64,000 nt of DNA from Pseudonocardia thermophila (GCF_900142365.1 NZ_FRAP01000025.1:50576-114575); one strand, 5' to 3'. Counted from the stretch's first letter, positions 50,685-60,246 are shown. Notes: a model not told the origin generated them from the letters alone. Program-made: numbers and translations.

Positions 50685-51448
50685 CGGGCCACCTCCGCGG
50701 CCGGGTCGGCGAGAGCGGCGGGGGTCTCGGTGGCGGCGAGCACCTCTGCTATGTGCATGACCCGCACCCCCGCCCGCTGCCGCGACAGCAGCCCGCCGAT
50801 GTGGGTCAGGCACGAGTTGTCACCGGCGACGAGCACCTCCGCGCCGGACTCCCGCACGTGCCGGGCCTTGTCCGCGCCCATCGCCACCGACGTGTCGGGG
50901 TTCTTCACCGCGAACGTGCCGCCGAACCCGCAGCACTCCTGCGCCGCCGGCAGCTCGCACAGGGTGAGTCCGCGCACCGCCCGCAACAGTGCCAGCGGCC
51001 GGTCACCCACGCCGAGCATGCGCAGCGAGTGGCAGGTCGGGTGGTAGGTGACCCGGTGCGGGAAGTACGCGCCGACGTCGACGACGCCCAGCACGTCGAC
51101 CAGGTACTCCGACAGCTCGTACACCGGCGGCGACTCCTCCACCGCTCGCACCAGCCCCGGATCACCCGATCGGCGCGCGACGATCCGGTGCTGGTGGCGC
51201 ACCGAGCCGGCGCACGAACCCGACGGCACGACGATCGCCTCGCACCCGGCGAACGCCTCGACGTGCCGGCGCACCAGCGGCACCGCCTCGTCGAGGTAGC
51301 CGGTGTTGACCATCGGCTGGCCGCAGCAGGTCTGCCCGGCCGGGAAGGTGACCTCCACGCCGAGCCGGCGCAGCAGCGTGACCACCGCCTTCCCGGTCTC
51401 CGGGTAGAGCACGTCGTTCAGGCAGGTGACGAGCAGGCCGACGGCCAC
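50681..51448 (-). CDS. lutA: Lactate utilisation protein A (CCG domain)
   Basis: 255 residues. GTG 51448 lies 6 bases after GGAGG and is preferred to ATG 51454, which touches it. Two cysteine-rich CCG domains: GQTCCGQPMVNTGYLDEA, VPSGSCAGSVRHQH, YHPTCHSLRMLGVGDRPL and AAQECCGFGGTFAVKNPDTS. Such domains bind unusual [4Fe-4S] clusters. First gene of lutABC, facing its GntR regulator across an operator. Confidence 0.95.
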   Translation of the reverse strand: MAVGLLVTCLNDVLYPETGKAVVTLLRRLGVEVTFPAGQTCCGQPMVNTGYLDEAVPLVRRHVEAFAGCEAIVVPSGSCAGSVRHQHRIVARRSGDPGLVRAVEESPPVYELSEYLVDVLGVVDVGAYFPHRVTYHPTCHSLRMLGVGDRPLALLRAVRGLTLCELPAAQECCGFGGTFAVKNPDTSVAMGADKARHVRESGAEVLVAGDNSCLTHIGGLLSRQRAGVRVMHIAEVLAATETPAALADPAAEVAR

Positions 51449-51481
51449 GAGCATCCTCCGCCCCGGCGCGCCCGGCGCGCG

Positions 51482-51500
51482 CCTATGGTCCGACCATAGG
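51482..51500. promoter_or_regulatory. GntR/FadR-type operator of the lut operon
   Basis: CCTATGGT-CCG-ACCATAGG, a perfect 8-base palindrome with 3-base spacer that contains TGGTNNNACCA, the core recognised by FadR/LldR-type GntR proteins. It is between the divergent lutA and GntR genes. Confidence 0.8.
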
Positions 51501-51534
51501 TCATGGATAGACTCCCGTCCATGAGGCGGTGGTG

Positions 51535-52251
51535 ATGGCAGCACCGAAGTGGGGCCCCGTCGAGCGGGTCGCGACCTACGAGCTCGTCATCGAGAAGATC
51601 GAGGAGCAGCTCGTCTCCGGTGCGCTCGGCCCCGGCGACCGGCTGCCGCCCGAGCGGGAGCTCGCCGCGCTGCTCGGCGCCAGCCGTCAGGCGGTCCGCG
51701 AGGCCCTGCGGGTGCTGCAGGCGCTGGGCATCGTGCGGTCGCGCCAGGGCACGGGCAGCGACGCGGGCACGGTGATCGTCCCGGCCCCCGCACACGCGCT
51801 GTCCCGGGTGCTGCGACTGCACCTCGCCGTCAGCTCGTTCCCCGCCGCCGATCTCACCGGGGCCCGCGTGCTGCTGGAGCGCGCCAGCGCCGCCGCAGCC
51901 GCTGAGCGGCGCGATCCCGAGGCGATCGCCCGGCTGCGCGAGCTGCTCACCGCCATGGACGCCGACCTCGGCCGCGAGGAGTTCAGTGAGCTCGACACGA
52001 AGCTGCACGTCGCGATCGCCGGGTCCGCCGGCAACCAGCTGGTGGGGGAGCTGACCGCCGCTGTGCGCGAGTCGCTGCGCGGCGCGCTGCTCGACGGGAT
52101 GCGCGCCGAGCCGGACTGGCCCACCCTGCGCGACCAGCTGCGCCGCGAGCACCGCGGCGTCGTCGAGGCGATCGAGGCCGGGGACGCGCCGCTGGCCGCC
52201 GACCGGCTCGAACGCCACATCCGGGCCTTCCACGTCCGCATCGACGGCTAG
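51535..52251 (+). CDS. GntR-family regulator, FadR/LldR subfamily (lactate-responsive)
   Basis: 238 residues from ATG 51535 (GTG 51529 also possible). N-terminal winged helix LPPERELAALLGASRQAVRE then ALRVLQALGIVRSRQGTGSD; C-terminal FCD domain with metal-ligand-type residues in LDTKLHVAIAGSAGNQLVGE and RREHRGVVEAIEAGD. It should repress lutABC and itself until lactate binds. Confidence 0.9.
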   Translation: MAAPKWGPVERVATYELVIEKIEEQLVSGALGPGDRLPPERELAALLGASRQAVREALRVLQALGIVRSRQGTGSDAGTVIVPAPAHALSRVLRLHLAVSSFPAADLTGARVLLERASAAAAAERRDPEAIARLRELLTAMDADLGREEFSELDTKLHVAIAGSAGNQLVGELTAAVRESLRGALLDGMRAEPDWPTLRDQLRREHRGVVEAIEAGDAPLAADRLERHIRAFHVRIDG

Positions 52252-52255
52252 CGGG

Positions 52256-53005
52256 CTACCCCACCGAGCGCGCGATCCCCAGCGCCGCCGTGCGCACCGC
52301 CGGGGCCAGCCGGTCCACGGCCGCGCGCGAGTGCGCGACGATGCCCAGCGCGGCGCGCACCGATCCGTCCAGCCGCAGGATCGGTGCCGCCACCGAGACC
52401 GCGCCGAGCGTCATCTCCTCGAACGAGTACGCGACCCCGGTTGCCCGCACCTCGGCCAGGGCGGCCGCCAGCACGCCCGGGCGGGTGATCGTGTTCGGCG
52501 TCATCCGCGGCAGGCCGGCCGCCGCGACCTCGGCGAGCAGCTCTGGTCCGGAGAACGCGAGGATCGCCTTGCCCACCCCGGTTGCGTGCAGCGGCAGCCG
52601 CCCGCCGATCTGGGTCAGCGTCGGCACGGCCCGGGCCGAGGAGATCTTCTCGATGCACAGCGCCGACGTCCCGTCCAGGACGGTGAGCTGGATGTTCTCC
52701 TGCGTGGCCTGGTAGAGGTCGTGCATGTAGGGCAGCGCGGCCGCGCGCAGCCCGCGCTGCTGCGGCGCCAGCGTGCCGATCGTCCACAGCCGCATCCCGA
52801 TGCGGTAGCGGCCGTCGTCCAGCCGTTCCAGCCCGCCCCACTCGCGCAGTTCGGTGATCAGCCGCCGCGCCGTGGAGACCGGCAGCCCGCTGCGCCGCGC
52901 GATCTCGGTGAGCGTGAGCGCCGGATGGGCCACGTCGAAGCTGTCGAGGACGGCGAGCAGGCGCCGGGACACCGACTGGCCGGGGTTCTTGGTCCGTCCC
53001 GCCAC
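52256..53005 (-). CDS. IclR-family transcriptional regulator
   Basis: 249 residues from GTG 53005. Winged helix SRRLLAVLDSFDVAHPALTL then EIARRSGLPVSTARRLITEL; effector domain ATQENIQLTVLDGTSALCIE, PLHATGVGKAILAF and YSFEEMTLGAVSVAAPI. IclR proteins commonly control aromatic-acid degradation. It is divergent from the SDR that opens the aromatic cluster and convergent with the GntR gene (4 bp gap). Confidence 0.92.
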   Translation of the reverse strand: MAGRTKNPGQSVSRRLLAVLDSFDVAHPALTLTEIARRSGLPVSTARRLITELREWGGLERLDDGRYRIGMRLWTIGTLAPQQRGLRAAALPYMHDLYQATQENIQLTVLDGTSALCIEKISSARAVPTLTQIGGRLPLHATGVGKAILAFSGPELLAEVAAAGLPRMTPNTITRPGVLAAALAEVRATGVAYSFEEMTLGAVSVAAPILRLDGSVRAALGIVAHSRAAVDRLAPAVRTAALGIARSVG

Positions 53006-53167
53006 GGCCGCCGACCGTATCCCGTCTGCCGTTCAGTGGCAACGAAGTCTTGGTACGCGCTGGTGCCGGGCGTCAGGATTTCCGGGTCCCGACCGGAGAA
53101 CGACGGGGAACAGGGAGGTTCTTCCGATGACGGTTGGCGAGATCGTTTCCACTGGGCGGCAGTTCCG

Positions 53168-53908
53168 GTGAGTGCGCGGGTCGCGATCGTCACCGGTGGC
53201 GCCGGCGGCCTGGGCCGCACGATCGGCGAGGTCCTGCACGCCGACGGGTTCCGCGTGGCGCTGCTCGACCTCAAGGGCGCCCCGGAGGTCGCCGGCGAGC
53301 TGGGCGTGCTCGGGGTGCCGGTCGACGTGACCGACGAGGAGTCCGTCCGCACCGCCCTCGCCCGGGTCGAGCAGGAGTGGGGACGCGTCGACGCGCTGGT
53401 CAACAACGCCGGCGTCGAGCCCCCGCACACCCTGGAGACGGTCGACCCGGCGACCTGGGCGCAGACGCTCGACGTCAACCTCGCCGGGCCCGCCCTGATG
53501 ATCAAGAACTGCATCCCGCTGTTCCGCCGGGCGGGCGGCGGCCGGATCGTGAACATCGGCTCGCGGACCTGGCTGGGCGGTGGCGCCTCGGCCGCCTACG
53601 CCGCGGCCAAGGCGGGGTTGGTCGGGCTGACCCGCCAGGCCGCCCGCGAGCTGGGGCCGCTCGGCGTGACGGTGAACGTGGTCGCCCCGAGCTTCCTGCG
53701 CACCCCGCTGAACGCCACGAAGGGTGATCCCGAGTTCGTCGAGGCGTTCGCCGAGCGGTTCGCCGCTGCGTCCCCGCTGGGCAGGCTCGTCGAACCGCGC
53801 GAGGTCGCGCACGCCGTCGCCTTCCTGCTCTCCGAGCCCGCCGGGGCCATCACGGGGGAGACGCTGCACGTCACCGCCGGCACCCACCTCGCGCCGTACA
53901 TCCACTGA
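53168..53908 (+). CDS. SDR family oxidoreductase
   Basis: 246 residues from GTG 53168; no strong ribosome site, but length and fold fit. TGGAGGLGRTIGEVL, NNAGVEPPHTLETVD, Ser in NIGSRTWLGGG, and YAAAKAGLVGLTR are intact. It closely resembles the SDR at 59482 (both carry NIGSRTWL and KAGLVGLTR), so these are paralogs in one catabolic region. First gene of the plus-strand cluster after the IclR regulator. Confidence 0.86.
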   Translation: MSARVAIVTGGAGGLGRTIGEVLHADGFRVALLDLKGAPEVAGELGVLGVPVDVTDEESVRTALARVEQEWGRVDALVNNAGVEPPHTLETVDPATWAQTLDVNLAGPALMIKNCIPLFRRAGGGRIVNIGSRTWLGGGASAAYAAAKAGLVGLTRQAARELGPLGVTVNVVAPSFLRTPLNATKGDPEFVEAFAERFAAASPLGRLVEPREVAHAVAFLLSEPAGAITGETLHVTAGTHLAPYIH

Positions 53909-53972
53909 ACCCGTCCGCCGGGCCCGTCCACCGAAATCCCCGCACATCGATCGAGCCAAGGAGTAGCCACCC

Positions 53973-54605
53973 GTGCCGACCGACCGAGAAGACCGCCAGG
54001 ACCTGCGGGAGCTGGTGGAGAACTGGGCGCTGTGGCGCGACGCCGGTGACTGGGACCGGTTCGCGACCGTCTGGCACCCCACCGACGGCTGGATGTCGGC
54101 CACCTGGTTCCAGGGTCCCGCGCCGGAGTTCATCGCGGCGAGCCGGGCCGGGTTCGAGCGCGGGGTCGAGATCCTGCACTTCCTCGGTGGCCACACCGCC
54201 GACGTCGCCGAGGACCGGGCGATCTGCCAGACCAGGATGACGATCAACCAGCGGGCGCTCGTCGACGGCGTGCTGGTCGACGTGGTCTGCACCGGCCGGT
54301 TCTACGACTTCTGCAGCCGCGAACCGGACGGCTGGAAGATCGTGCGCCGCCAGCCGATCTACGAGAAGGACCGGCTCGACCCGGTCGATCCCGCCGCTCG
54401 CCTGGAGCTGGACGCCGAGCTGCTGGCCCGGTTCCCGACCGGCTACCGCCACCTCGGCTACCTGCAGACGAAGGCCGGCATGACGGTGAAGACCGGGCTG
54501 CCCGGGCTCACCGGCGCAGCCGTCGAGCGCCTCTACGAGGAGGGCGCGAAGTGGCTGGCCGGCTCGCCCACCCCGGGCAGCTCGCACCTGGAGGTGGCCT
54601 CATGA
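53973..54605 (+). CDS. SnoaL-like / NTF2-fold protein
   Basis: 210 residues from GTG 53973 with AAGGAG. The N-terminal half (RELVENWALWRDAGDWDRFA to GRFYDFCSREPDGWKIVRRQ) fits the cone-shaped NTF2/SnoaL fold used by isomerases, dehydratases and hydroxylase partners; the last 60 residues are a helical extension. It is translationally coupled (ATGA) to the TIM-barrel gene. Probably a dehydratase or isomerase in the same pathway. Confidence 0.75.
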   Translation: MPTDREDRQDLRELVENWALWRDAGDWDRFATVWHPTDGWMSATWFQGPAPEFIAASRAGFERGVEILHFLGGHTADVAEDRAICQTRMTINQRALVDGVLVDVVCTGRFYDFCSREPDGWKIVRRQPIYEKDRLDPVDPAARLELDAELLARFPTGYRHLGYLQTKAGMTVKTGLPGLTGAAVERLYEEGAKWLAGSPTPGSSHLEVAS

Positions 54606-55420
54606 TCCTCGGCTGCAGCGCGAACACCCTGCGCTTCGCCGACCTGCCCACCCGCGTCGGCGCGGCCGCCGCGGCCGGGTTCGCCGGGATCGGGCTGCGC
54701 CTCTGCGACTACGTCGACGCCGGCCTCTCCGACGAGGCCATCCGCGACCTGCTCGACCACCACGGCGTACGGGTGCTGGAGCTGGAGCACACCTGGGACT
54801 GGTCGCTGGGGGAGGACCCCGTGGAGGAGGCGGTGTTCCGCCTCGCCGACCGGATCGGAGTACGCCACCTCAACGTCCCCATGTTCGACGCGCACCCGCT
54901 CGACGAGCTGGTCGAGCCGTTCGCGGGCCTGTGCGACCGGGCAGCGGAGCACGGTGTGCTGGTCGGGTTCGAGTTCCTGCCCTACAGCCACGTCCGCACC
55001 CTCGCCGAGGCCTGGCGGGTCGTGGCTGCGGCCGACCGGCCCAACGGCGGGATCACGTTCGATCTCTGGCACTGGTTCCGCTCCGGCGGCCGCGTCGCCG
55101 ATCTCGCCGCGGTCCCGGCCGAGGCGATCGTCGCCGTGCAGCTGTGCGACGTACGGCCCGAACCCGGCCCCGACCTGACCTACGAGGGCCGCCACCACCG
55201 GATCCTGCCCGGGCAGGGCGCCGGCGACACCGCCGGCGTGCTGCGTGCGCTGCGCGACCGCGGAGTGCGTGCGCCGGTGACCGTGGAGGTCTTCTCCGAC
55301 GAGCTGGACGCGCACCCGGCCGAGGAAGCCGCCCGACTGGCCTACGCCGCGGGCGCCGCCGTGGTCGCCGCGACCGGCCTGCCGACCCCCGACTGGGAAA
55401 CGACCGTGGAGCACCGATGA
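54602..55420 (+). CDS. Xylose-isomerase-like TIM-barrel protein (sugar phosphate isomerase/epimerase family)
   Basis: 272 residues from ATG 54602. It begins with the typical first strand (ILGCSANTLRFADLPTRVGA), has LVGFEFLPYSHVRTLAEAW and DLWHWFRSGGRVADLAAVPA carrying metal-ligand Glu/Asp/His, and VTVEVFSDELDAHPAEEAAR at the end. The family includes 3-dehydroshikimate dehydratases, which make aromatic acids, as well as epimerases. Coupled at both ends by 4-bp overlaps. Confidence 0.82.
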   Translation: MILGCSANTLRFADLPTRVGAAAAAGFAGIGLRLCDYVDAGLSDEAIRDLLDHHGVRVLELEHTWDWSLGEDPVEEAVFRLADRIGVRHLNVPMFDAHPLDELVEPFAGLCDRAAEHGVLVGFEFLPYSHVRTLAEAWRVVAAADRPNGGITFDLWHWFRSGGRVADLAAVPAEAIVAVQLCDVRPEPGPDLTYEGRHHRILPGQGAGDTAGVLRALRDRGVRAPVTVEVFSDELDAHPAEEAARLAYAAGAAVVAATGLPTPDWETTVEHR

Positions 55421-56313
55421 CCAGCAGCACCGTCACCCCCGGCGCGTTCAGCGAGGAGACCTCGGCCGACGTCGTGGGGGCGAGCTTCGCCGGCACCCCC
55501 GATCCGCGGCTGCGGCAGATCATGACGAGCCTCGTGCACCACCTGCACGCGTTCGTCCGCGACGTGGAGCCGACCGAGGCGGAGTGGGCCGCGGCGATCG
55601 ACTTCCTCACCCGCGTCGGGCAGACGTGCGACGACACCCGCCAGGAGTTCGTCCTGCTCTCCGACGTGCTCGGGGTGTCGATGCTCGTCGACGCGATCAA
55701 CCACCGCGTGTCCGGCGGCGCCACCGAGTCCACCGTGCTCGGCCCGTTCCACATGGTCGAGTCGCCGCCGCGCGAGCTGGGCGCGGACATCTCGCTGGAC
55801 CGCAACGGCCCCCCGTGCGTGCTCGCCGGTCAGGTCCGCAGCACCGACGGCACCCCGCTCGCCGGGGCTCAGGTCGACGTGTGGCAGGCCAACGGCGCCG
55901 GCTTCTACGACGTCCAGCAGCCCGACGTGCAGCCCGAGCGCAACCTGCGCGGGCTGTTCACCACCGACGCAGACGGCCGGTTCTGGCTGCGCACGGTGGT
56001 GCCCCGGTACTACCCGATCCCGACGGACGGTCCGGTCGGCGCGCTGCTCACGGCCACCGGCCGGCACCCGTACCGCCCGGCGCACATCCACCTCATCGGT
56101 GCGGCCGAGGGCCATCGGCCCGTCGTGACGCACCTGTTCGTCGAGGGCAGCCCGTACCTGGACTCCGACGCCGTGTTCGGGGTGAAGGAGTCGCTGATCC
56201 GGCCCGTGACCGTGGTCGACGACCCGGAGCGCGCCGCGTGCCACGGCGTCGACAACCCGTTCCGGCTGATCGAGTTCGACCTCGTTCTCGAACCGGCCTC
56301 CGATCCCCGCTGA
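55417..56313 (+). CDS. Intradiol ring-cleavage dioxygenase, hydroxyquinol 1,2-dioxygenase type
   Basis: 298 residues from ATG 55417. The catechol-dioxygenase N-terminal helical domain (AEWAAAIDFLTRVGQTCDDT) is followed by the beta-sandwich with VLGPFHMVESPPRELG and QVDVWQANGAGFYDVQQPDV. Non-heme Fe(III) ligands are visible: the two Tyr in GFYDVQ and RYYPIPTDGP, and the two His in HPYRPAHIHLIGA. It most resembles hydroxyquinol dioxygenases, giving maleylacetate. No maleylacetate reductase is in the window. Confidence 0.88.
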   Translation: MTSSTVTPGAFSEETSADVVGASFAGTPDPRLRQIMTSLVHHLHAFVRDVEPTEAEWAAAIDFLTRVGQTCDDTRQEFVLLSDVLGVSMLVDAINHRVSGGATESTVLGPFHMVESPPRELGADISLDRNGPPCVLAGQVRSTDGTPLAGAQVDVWQANGAGFYDVQQPDVQPERNLRGLFTTDADGRFWLRTVVPRYYPIPTDGPVGALLTATGRHPYRPAHIHLIGAAEGHRPVVTHLFVEGSPYLDSDAVFGVKESLIRPVTVVDDPERAACHGVDNPFRLIEFDLVLEPASDPR

Positions 56314-56348
56314 GCTGCGGGGTTCCCCATCTGTCCGACGGAGGGCAC

Positions 56349-57706
56349 ATGACGAGAGTCGACCTGCACACCGTCATGGACCGGAACAAGGTCGGTCGCC
56401 TGCAGCGGCTCGTGCTGCTGCTGTGCTTCGGTGTGGTGACCCTCGACGGGATCGACGTGGCGATGGTCGCCTACATCAACCCGGCGCTGATCGACGATTG
56501 GGGTATCTCGAAGGCCGAACTCGGGCCCGTGGTGACCAGTGGGCTGCTCGGTCTCGCGATCGGTTCACTGGTGGCGGGTCCGCTCGCCGACCGGGTGGGC
56601 CGCCGCGCGGTCATCCTGACCTCGATGGTCGGGTTCGGCCTGATGAGCATCGCAACGGCGTTCACCACCGACGTCATGTGGTTCTCGATCCTGCGGGTGC
56701 TCACCGGCATCGGGCTGGGCGCCGCCCTGCCGAACGCGACGACGCTGGTGTCGGAGTACGCCCCGGCGCGGCGGCGCAGCGCGATGATGTCGCTGACCTA
56801 CTGCGGGATGACCCTCGGCGGTGCGCCGCGGGCTACCTGACCAGCGCCCTCATCGAATTCGCGAGCTGGCACTGGGCGCTCGTCGTCGGCGGTGTGCTGC
56901 CCATCGCGTACGCGGTGGTCGTGTACCGGCACCTGCCCGAGTCGCCGACGTACCTCGCCCGCCAGCCCGAGCGCAGCAGCGAGCTGGTCGCGCTGGTGCG
57001 GCGCATGGTGGCGGAGCCGATCCCGGACGGCACCCGGTTCGTCCTGGACGAGCCGCCTGTCGAGTCCCGGATGCGGGTGGCCGGTCTGCTGACGCGGCGG
57101 TTCCGGATCGGGACGTTCGGGATCTGGGCGGGGTTCGTCGCCGCGTTCTTCATCGTGTACCTCACCAACAGCTGGCTGCCGATCCTGATGACCGACGTCG
57201 GCTTCTCGCTGACCGCGGCCGCGACGATCGGGCTGCTGCTGCAGGCCGGCGGCACCGTCGGCAACCTCGCGATCGGCTGGCTGATGGACCGGTTCGGCCC
57301 GCACCGCACGGTCATCGCCGCCATGGGCTGCGCCGCCGCCATGTGCGTGCTCATCGCGATCGCGCCTCAGGACGTGCTGGTGATCGGCATGCTGATCTTC
57401 GTGCTCGGCATGTTCACCAACACCGTCGGCACCGGCTTCCCGATCCTGTCGGCGCGGTTCTACCCGACGTCGATCCGTGCGACCGGCACGAGCTGGGCCA
57501 CCGGCATCGCGCGCTTCGGCGCCATCGCCGGGGCCGCCGCCGGTACCGTCCTCGTCGCCGTGGGCATGAACTACCGCGAGGTGTTCCTCTCGCTGCTCAT
57601 GCCCGCCGCGGTGTGCATCTGCGCCGTCTTCGTGAAGGGCCGGGCGAGCATCGCCCTGCGCCGCGCACCGGCACCCGAGCGGACCGACGTCGATCTCGCT
57701 CCCTGA
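56349..57706 (+). pseudogene. MFS transporter, aromatic acid/H+ symporter type, single frameshift
   Basis: ATG 56349 with GGAGGG. The first frame covers the N-terminal helices (VTLDGIDVAMVAYINPALID, GPLADRVGRRAVIL) up to MTLGGA, then runs into TGA at about 56838. The other frame carries on directly (AGYLTSALIEFASWHWALVV to the end at 57706) with the remaining helices, including GWLMDRFGPHRTVI. One base is missing near 56820-56827 in a G/C run. With it restored the protein is a normal 12-helix carrier of about 450 residues for an aromatic acid. Sequence error and real mutation are both possible. Confidence 0.82.
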
Positions 57707-57723
57707 CCCCGAGGACCACAACC

Positions 57724-58475
57724 ATGCGCATGCAGAACAAGATCGCGATCCTCACCGGCGCCGCCGGCGGCATGGGCCGCGCCTCCGCGGAGGCCTTCGC
57801 CCGCGAGGGCGCGGTGGTCGTCGTCACCGACGTGCTCGGCCACGACGGCGAGGCGACGGCCGCCGCGATCCGCGCCGGCGGCGGCCGGGCCGAGTACCGG
57901 CACCTCGACGTCTGCGACGAGGAGAGCTGGATCGAGGTCGTCGACGACGTCGTCGAGCGCCACGGCCACCTCGACGTGCTGGTCAACAACGCCGGCATCA
58001 GCGGCACCTACGATCCCGACCTGGCCAGCACCGACTTCTACGACCTGCTCATGCGGGTCAACGCGCAGGGGGTGTTCCTCGGCATCAAGCACGGCTCGGC
58101 GGCGATGGCCCGCACCGGCCGCGGCTCGATCGTCAACATGTCCTCGATCTCGGCTTCCATCGGCCAACCCGGTGTGCACATGGGCTACGGCGCCTCGAAG
58201 GCCGCGATCGCGGCGATGACCCGCATCGCCGCGGTCCAGCACGCCGACTGCGGCGTCCGCGTCAACGCCGTCGCCCCCGGCATGCTGCCCGCCATGCGCA
58301 CCTCCCGCGGCTCCGCCGATCCGAGCTGGCGCGCCCAGCAGATCGCGGGAGTCCCGATCGGCGGGAGGGCAAGATCGAGGAGGTCGCCGCGACCGTGCTC
58401 TTCCTCGCCAGCGACGGGTCGTCCTACATCACCGGGGTGGAGATCCTGGTCGACGGCGGCCTCGTCGCGACCTGA
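57724..58475 (+). pseudogene. SDR family oxidoreductase, frameshift near the 3' end
   Basis: ATG 57724. TGAAGGMGRASAEAFAREGA, NNAGISGTYDPDLASTDFYD, Ser in NMSSISASIG, and YGASKAAIAAMTR are intact. After IAGVPIG (about 58362) one C is missing; the correct ending (KIEEVAATVLFLASDGSSYI, then VEILVDGGLVAT and TGA 58475) is in the next frame. Restored, it is a typical SDR of about 250 residues. The unbroken frame would instead add a nonsense tail. Confidence 0.82.
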
Positions 58476-58505
58476 CCACCGCCCGGGCCCGGTGGCGGGG
58501 AGGCC

Positions 58506-59396
58506 CTACCGGTTCCCCTCCACCGGCGCAGGGCACTTCGCGATCGCCTCCGCCACGTCGACCACCACCCGCCGGGTGTCCCCCCGGTGCACCGCCCAGG
58601 TCGTGAGCGACAGCGGCAGATCGAGAAGCGGCGCCCACCGCCACTCGGGCAGCTGCCGCCGCGCCGTCGACGAGCCGACGCACACGGCGTCGACCCGCTG
58701 CGCCTCGGCCGCGGCCAGCGCGTGCTCGACGAACCGGGCGAAGATCCAGATCGGGTGGACGCCCGCGGTGTTGGCCGCCGCGAGCAGGCTGTCCTGCTGA
58801 TCCGGCACCTGGCCCCGGGAATGGATCAGCACGCGCAGCCCGTCGAGGTCCGCGAGCCGGTGCGTGGCCGCGCTGGCCAGCGGGTGGCCCGGGCGGAGCG
58901 CGACGCCGAACGACTCGGTCCACAGCAGCTTCCCGAGGTAGCCCGACGGCGGGGACTGGTGGATCATCCCGATGTCCAGCTCGCCCGCCTGCAGCGCGCG
59001 CAGCTGGTCGGACGTGCTCGCCTCGACCAGGTTCAGCGCACACTCGGGCAGTCGCTCACCCAGCTGCCGCACCACCCCGACCAGCCACTCGGGCGGGATG
59101 CCCGGCGGCACGCCGACCGAGACGGTCTCGCGGGTGCGGTCGCTGCCGGCCACGACGTCGGCCGTCGCCGCCTCCAGGGCGAGCAGCTGACGGGCGTGCC
59201 CGGCGAGCGCGGCACCGGCAGGGGTGAGGGAGACCCCGCGCGCGCTGCGCTCCAGCAGCGGCCGGCCCAGCTCGCGTTCGAGCGCGCGGACCTGGCGGGA
59301 CAGCGACGGCTGCGCCACCCGCAGGTGCGCCGCAGCGCGGTTGAGCGAGCCCAGCTCGGCGACGGTCAGGAAGTAGCGCAGGTGCCGCAGCTCCAT
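58506..59396 (-). CDS. LysR-family transcriptional regulator
   Basis: 296 residues from ATG 59396. Helix-turn-helix MELRHLRYFLTVAELGSLNR then AAAHLRVAQPSLSRQVRALE; effector domain includes VSVGVPPGIPPEWLVGVVRQ and GELDIGMIHQSPPSGYLG. It is divergent from the SDR at 59482 and ends close to the frameshifted SDR, so it may control the cluster on both sides. Confidence 0.92.
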   Translation of the reverse strand: MELRHLRYFLTVAELGSLNRAAAHLRVAQPSLSRQVRALERELGRPLLERSARGVSLTPAGAALAGHARQLLALEAATADVVAGSDRTRETVSVGVPPGIPPEWLVGVVRQLGERLPECALNLVEASTSDQLRALQAGELDIGMIHQSPPSGYLGKLLWTESFGVALRPGHPLASAATHRLADLDGLRVLIHSRGQVPDQQDSLLAAANTAGVHPIWIFARFVEHALAAAEAQRVDAVCVGSSTARRQLPEWRWAPLLDLPLSLTTWAVHRGDTRRVVVDVAEAIAKCPAPVEGNR

Positions 59397-59409
59397 GTGC
59401 TCGATGCTA

Positions 59410-59438
59410 TGCCTTCAAAGCAGAACAGGGGTAAGGCA
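59410..59438. promoter_or_regulatory. Inverted repeat between LysR and SDR genes
   Basis: TGCCTT-N17-AAGGCA in the 85-bp divergent promoter region, beginning 14 bases from the LysR start. A plausible LysR binding site. Confidence 0.35.
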
Positions 59439-59481
59439 GTCGGATCTGGACAGGAAGATCGGGCGGAGTTGTACTCCGTCT

Positions 59482-60246
59482 ATGCCTGATGGTTCTATCT
59501 CGCGGGTGGCACTGGTCACCGGCGGCGCCGGGGCGCTCGGCGCCGCGACCGGGCTGCGGCTGGCCCGGGCCGGCTCCCGCGTCGTCCTGGTCGACGTCGA
59601 CGGAGACGGTGCCGAGCGGGCCGCCGAGCGCATCACCGCGCAGACGAGCCTGCCGGTGATCGGGCGCAAGGCCGACGTCACCGCCGAGGCCGACGTGGAG
59701 CGGCTGATCGCCGAGATCGCCGCCGAGCACGGCAGGCTCGACCAGCTCGTGAACGCCGCCGGGCGCAACGCCCGCGGCGGGTTCGCCGAGATGCGCGAGG
59801 ACTGGGACCAGGTCGTCGCCGTGAACCTGTGGGGCCCGGCGCTGCTCTGCCACGCCGCCGCGGACCTGATGGGCCGCCACGGCGGCGCGATCGTCAACAT
59901 CGGCTCCCGCACCTGGCTGTCCGGGGGGCCCGCCGCGTACGCCGCGTCGAAGGCCGGGCTCGTCGGGCTCACCCGGGCGCTGGCCGTCGAGCTGGGCCCG
60001 CGCGGGATCACCGTCAACGCGGTGGCGCCCAGCATGGTGATCACTCCGTTCACCCGGCGCGACCGCAGCGACGCGGAGTTCGCCGCGATCGTCGAGCGGC
60101 ACGAGGCGATGTCCGCGGTGCCGGGGCTCGCCAGCGCCGAGGACGTCGCCAACGCGGTGGCGTTCCTCGCCTCCCCGGAGGCCCGCTTCATCACCGGTGA
60201 GGTGCTGCACGTGGCCGGCGGCGCCCAACTCGCCCCGCGGCCCTGA
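59482..60246 (+). CDS. SDR family oxidoreductase
   Basis: 254 residues from ATG 59482. TGGAGALGAATGLRLARAGS, an atypical NAAG (VNAAGRNARGG) in place of NNAG, Ser in NIGSRTWLSGG and YAASKAGLVGLTR. Paralog of the SDR at 53168. First gene of the second plus-strand operon, 12 bp before the hydrolase gene. Confidence 0.86.
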   Translation: MPDGSISRVALVTGGAGALGAATGLRLARAGSRVVLVDVDGDGAERAAERITAQTSLPVIGRKADVTAEADVERLIAEIAAEHGRLDQLVNAAGRNARGGFAEMREDWDQVVAVNLWGPALLCHAAADLMGRHGGAIVNIGSRTWLSGGPAAYAASKAGLVGLTRALAVELGPRGITVNAVAPSMVITPFTRRDRSDAEFAAIVERHEAMSAVPGLASAEDVANAVAFLASPEARFITGEVLHVAGGAQLAPRP

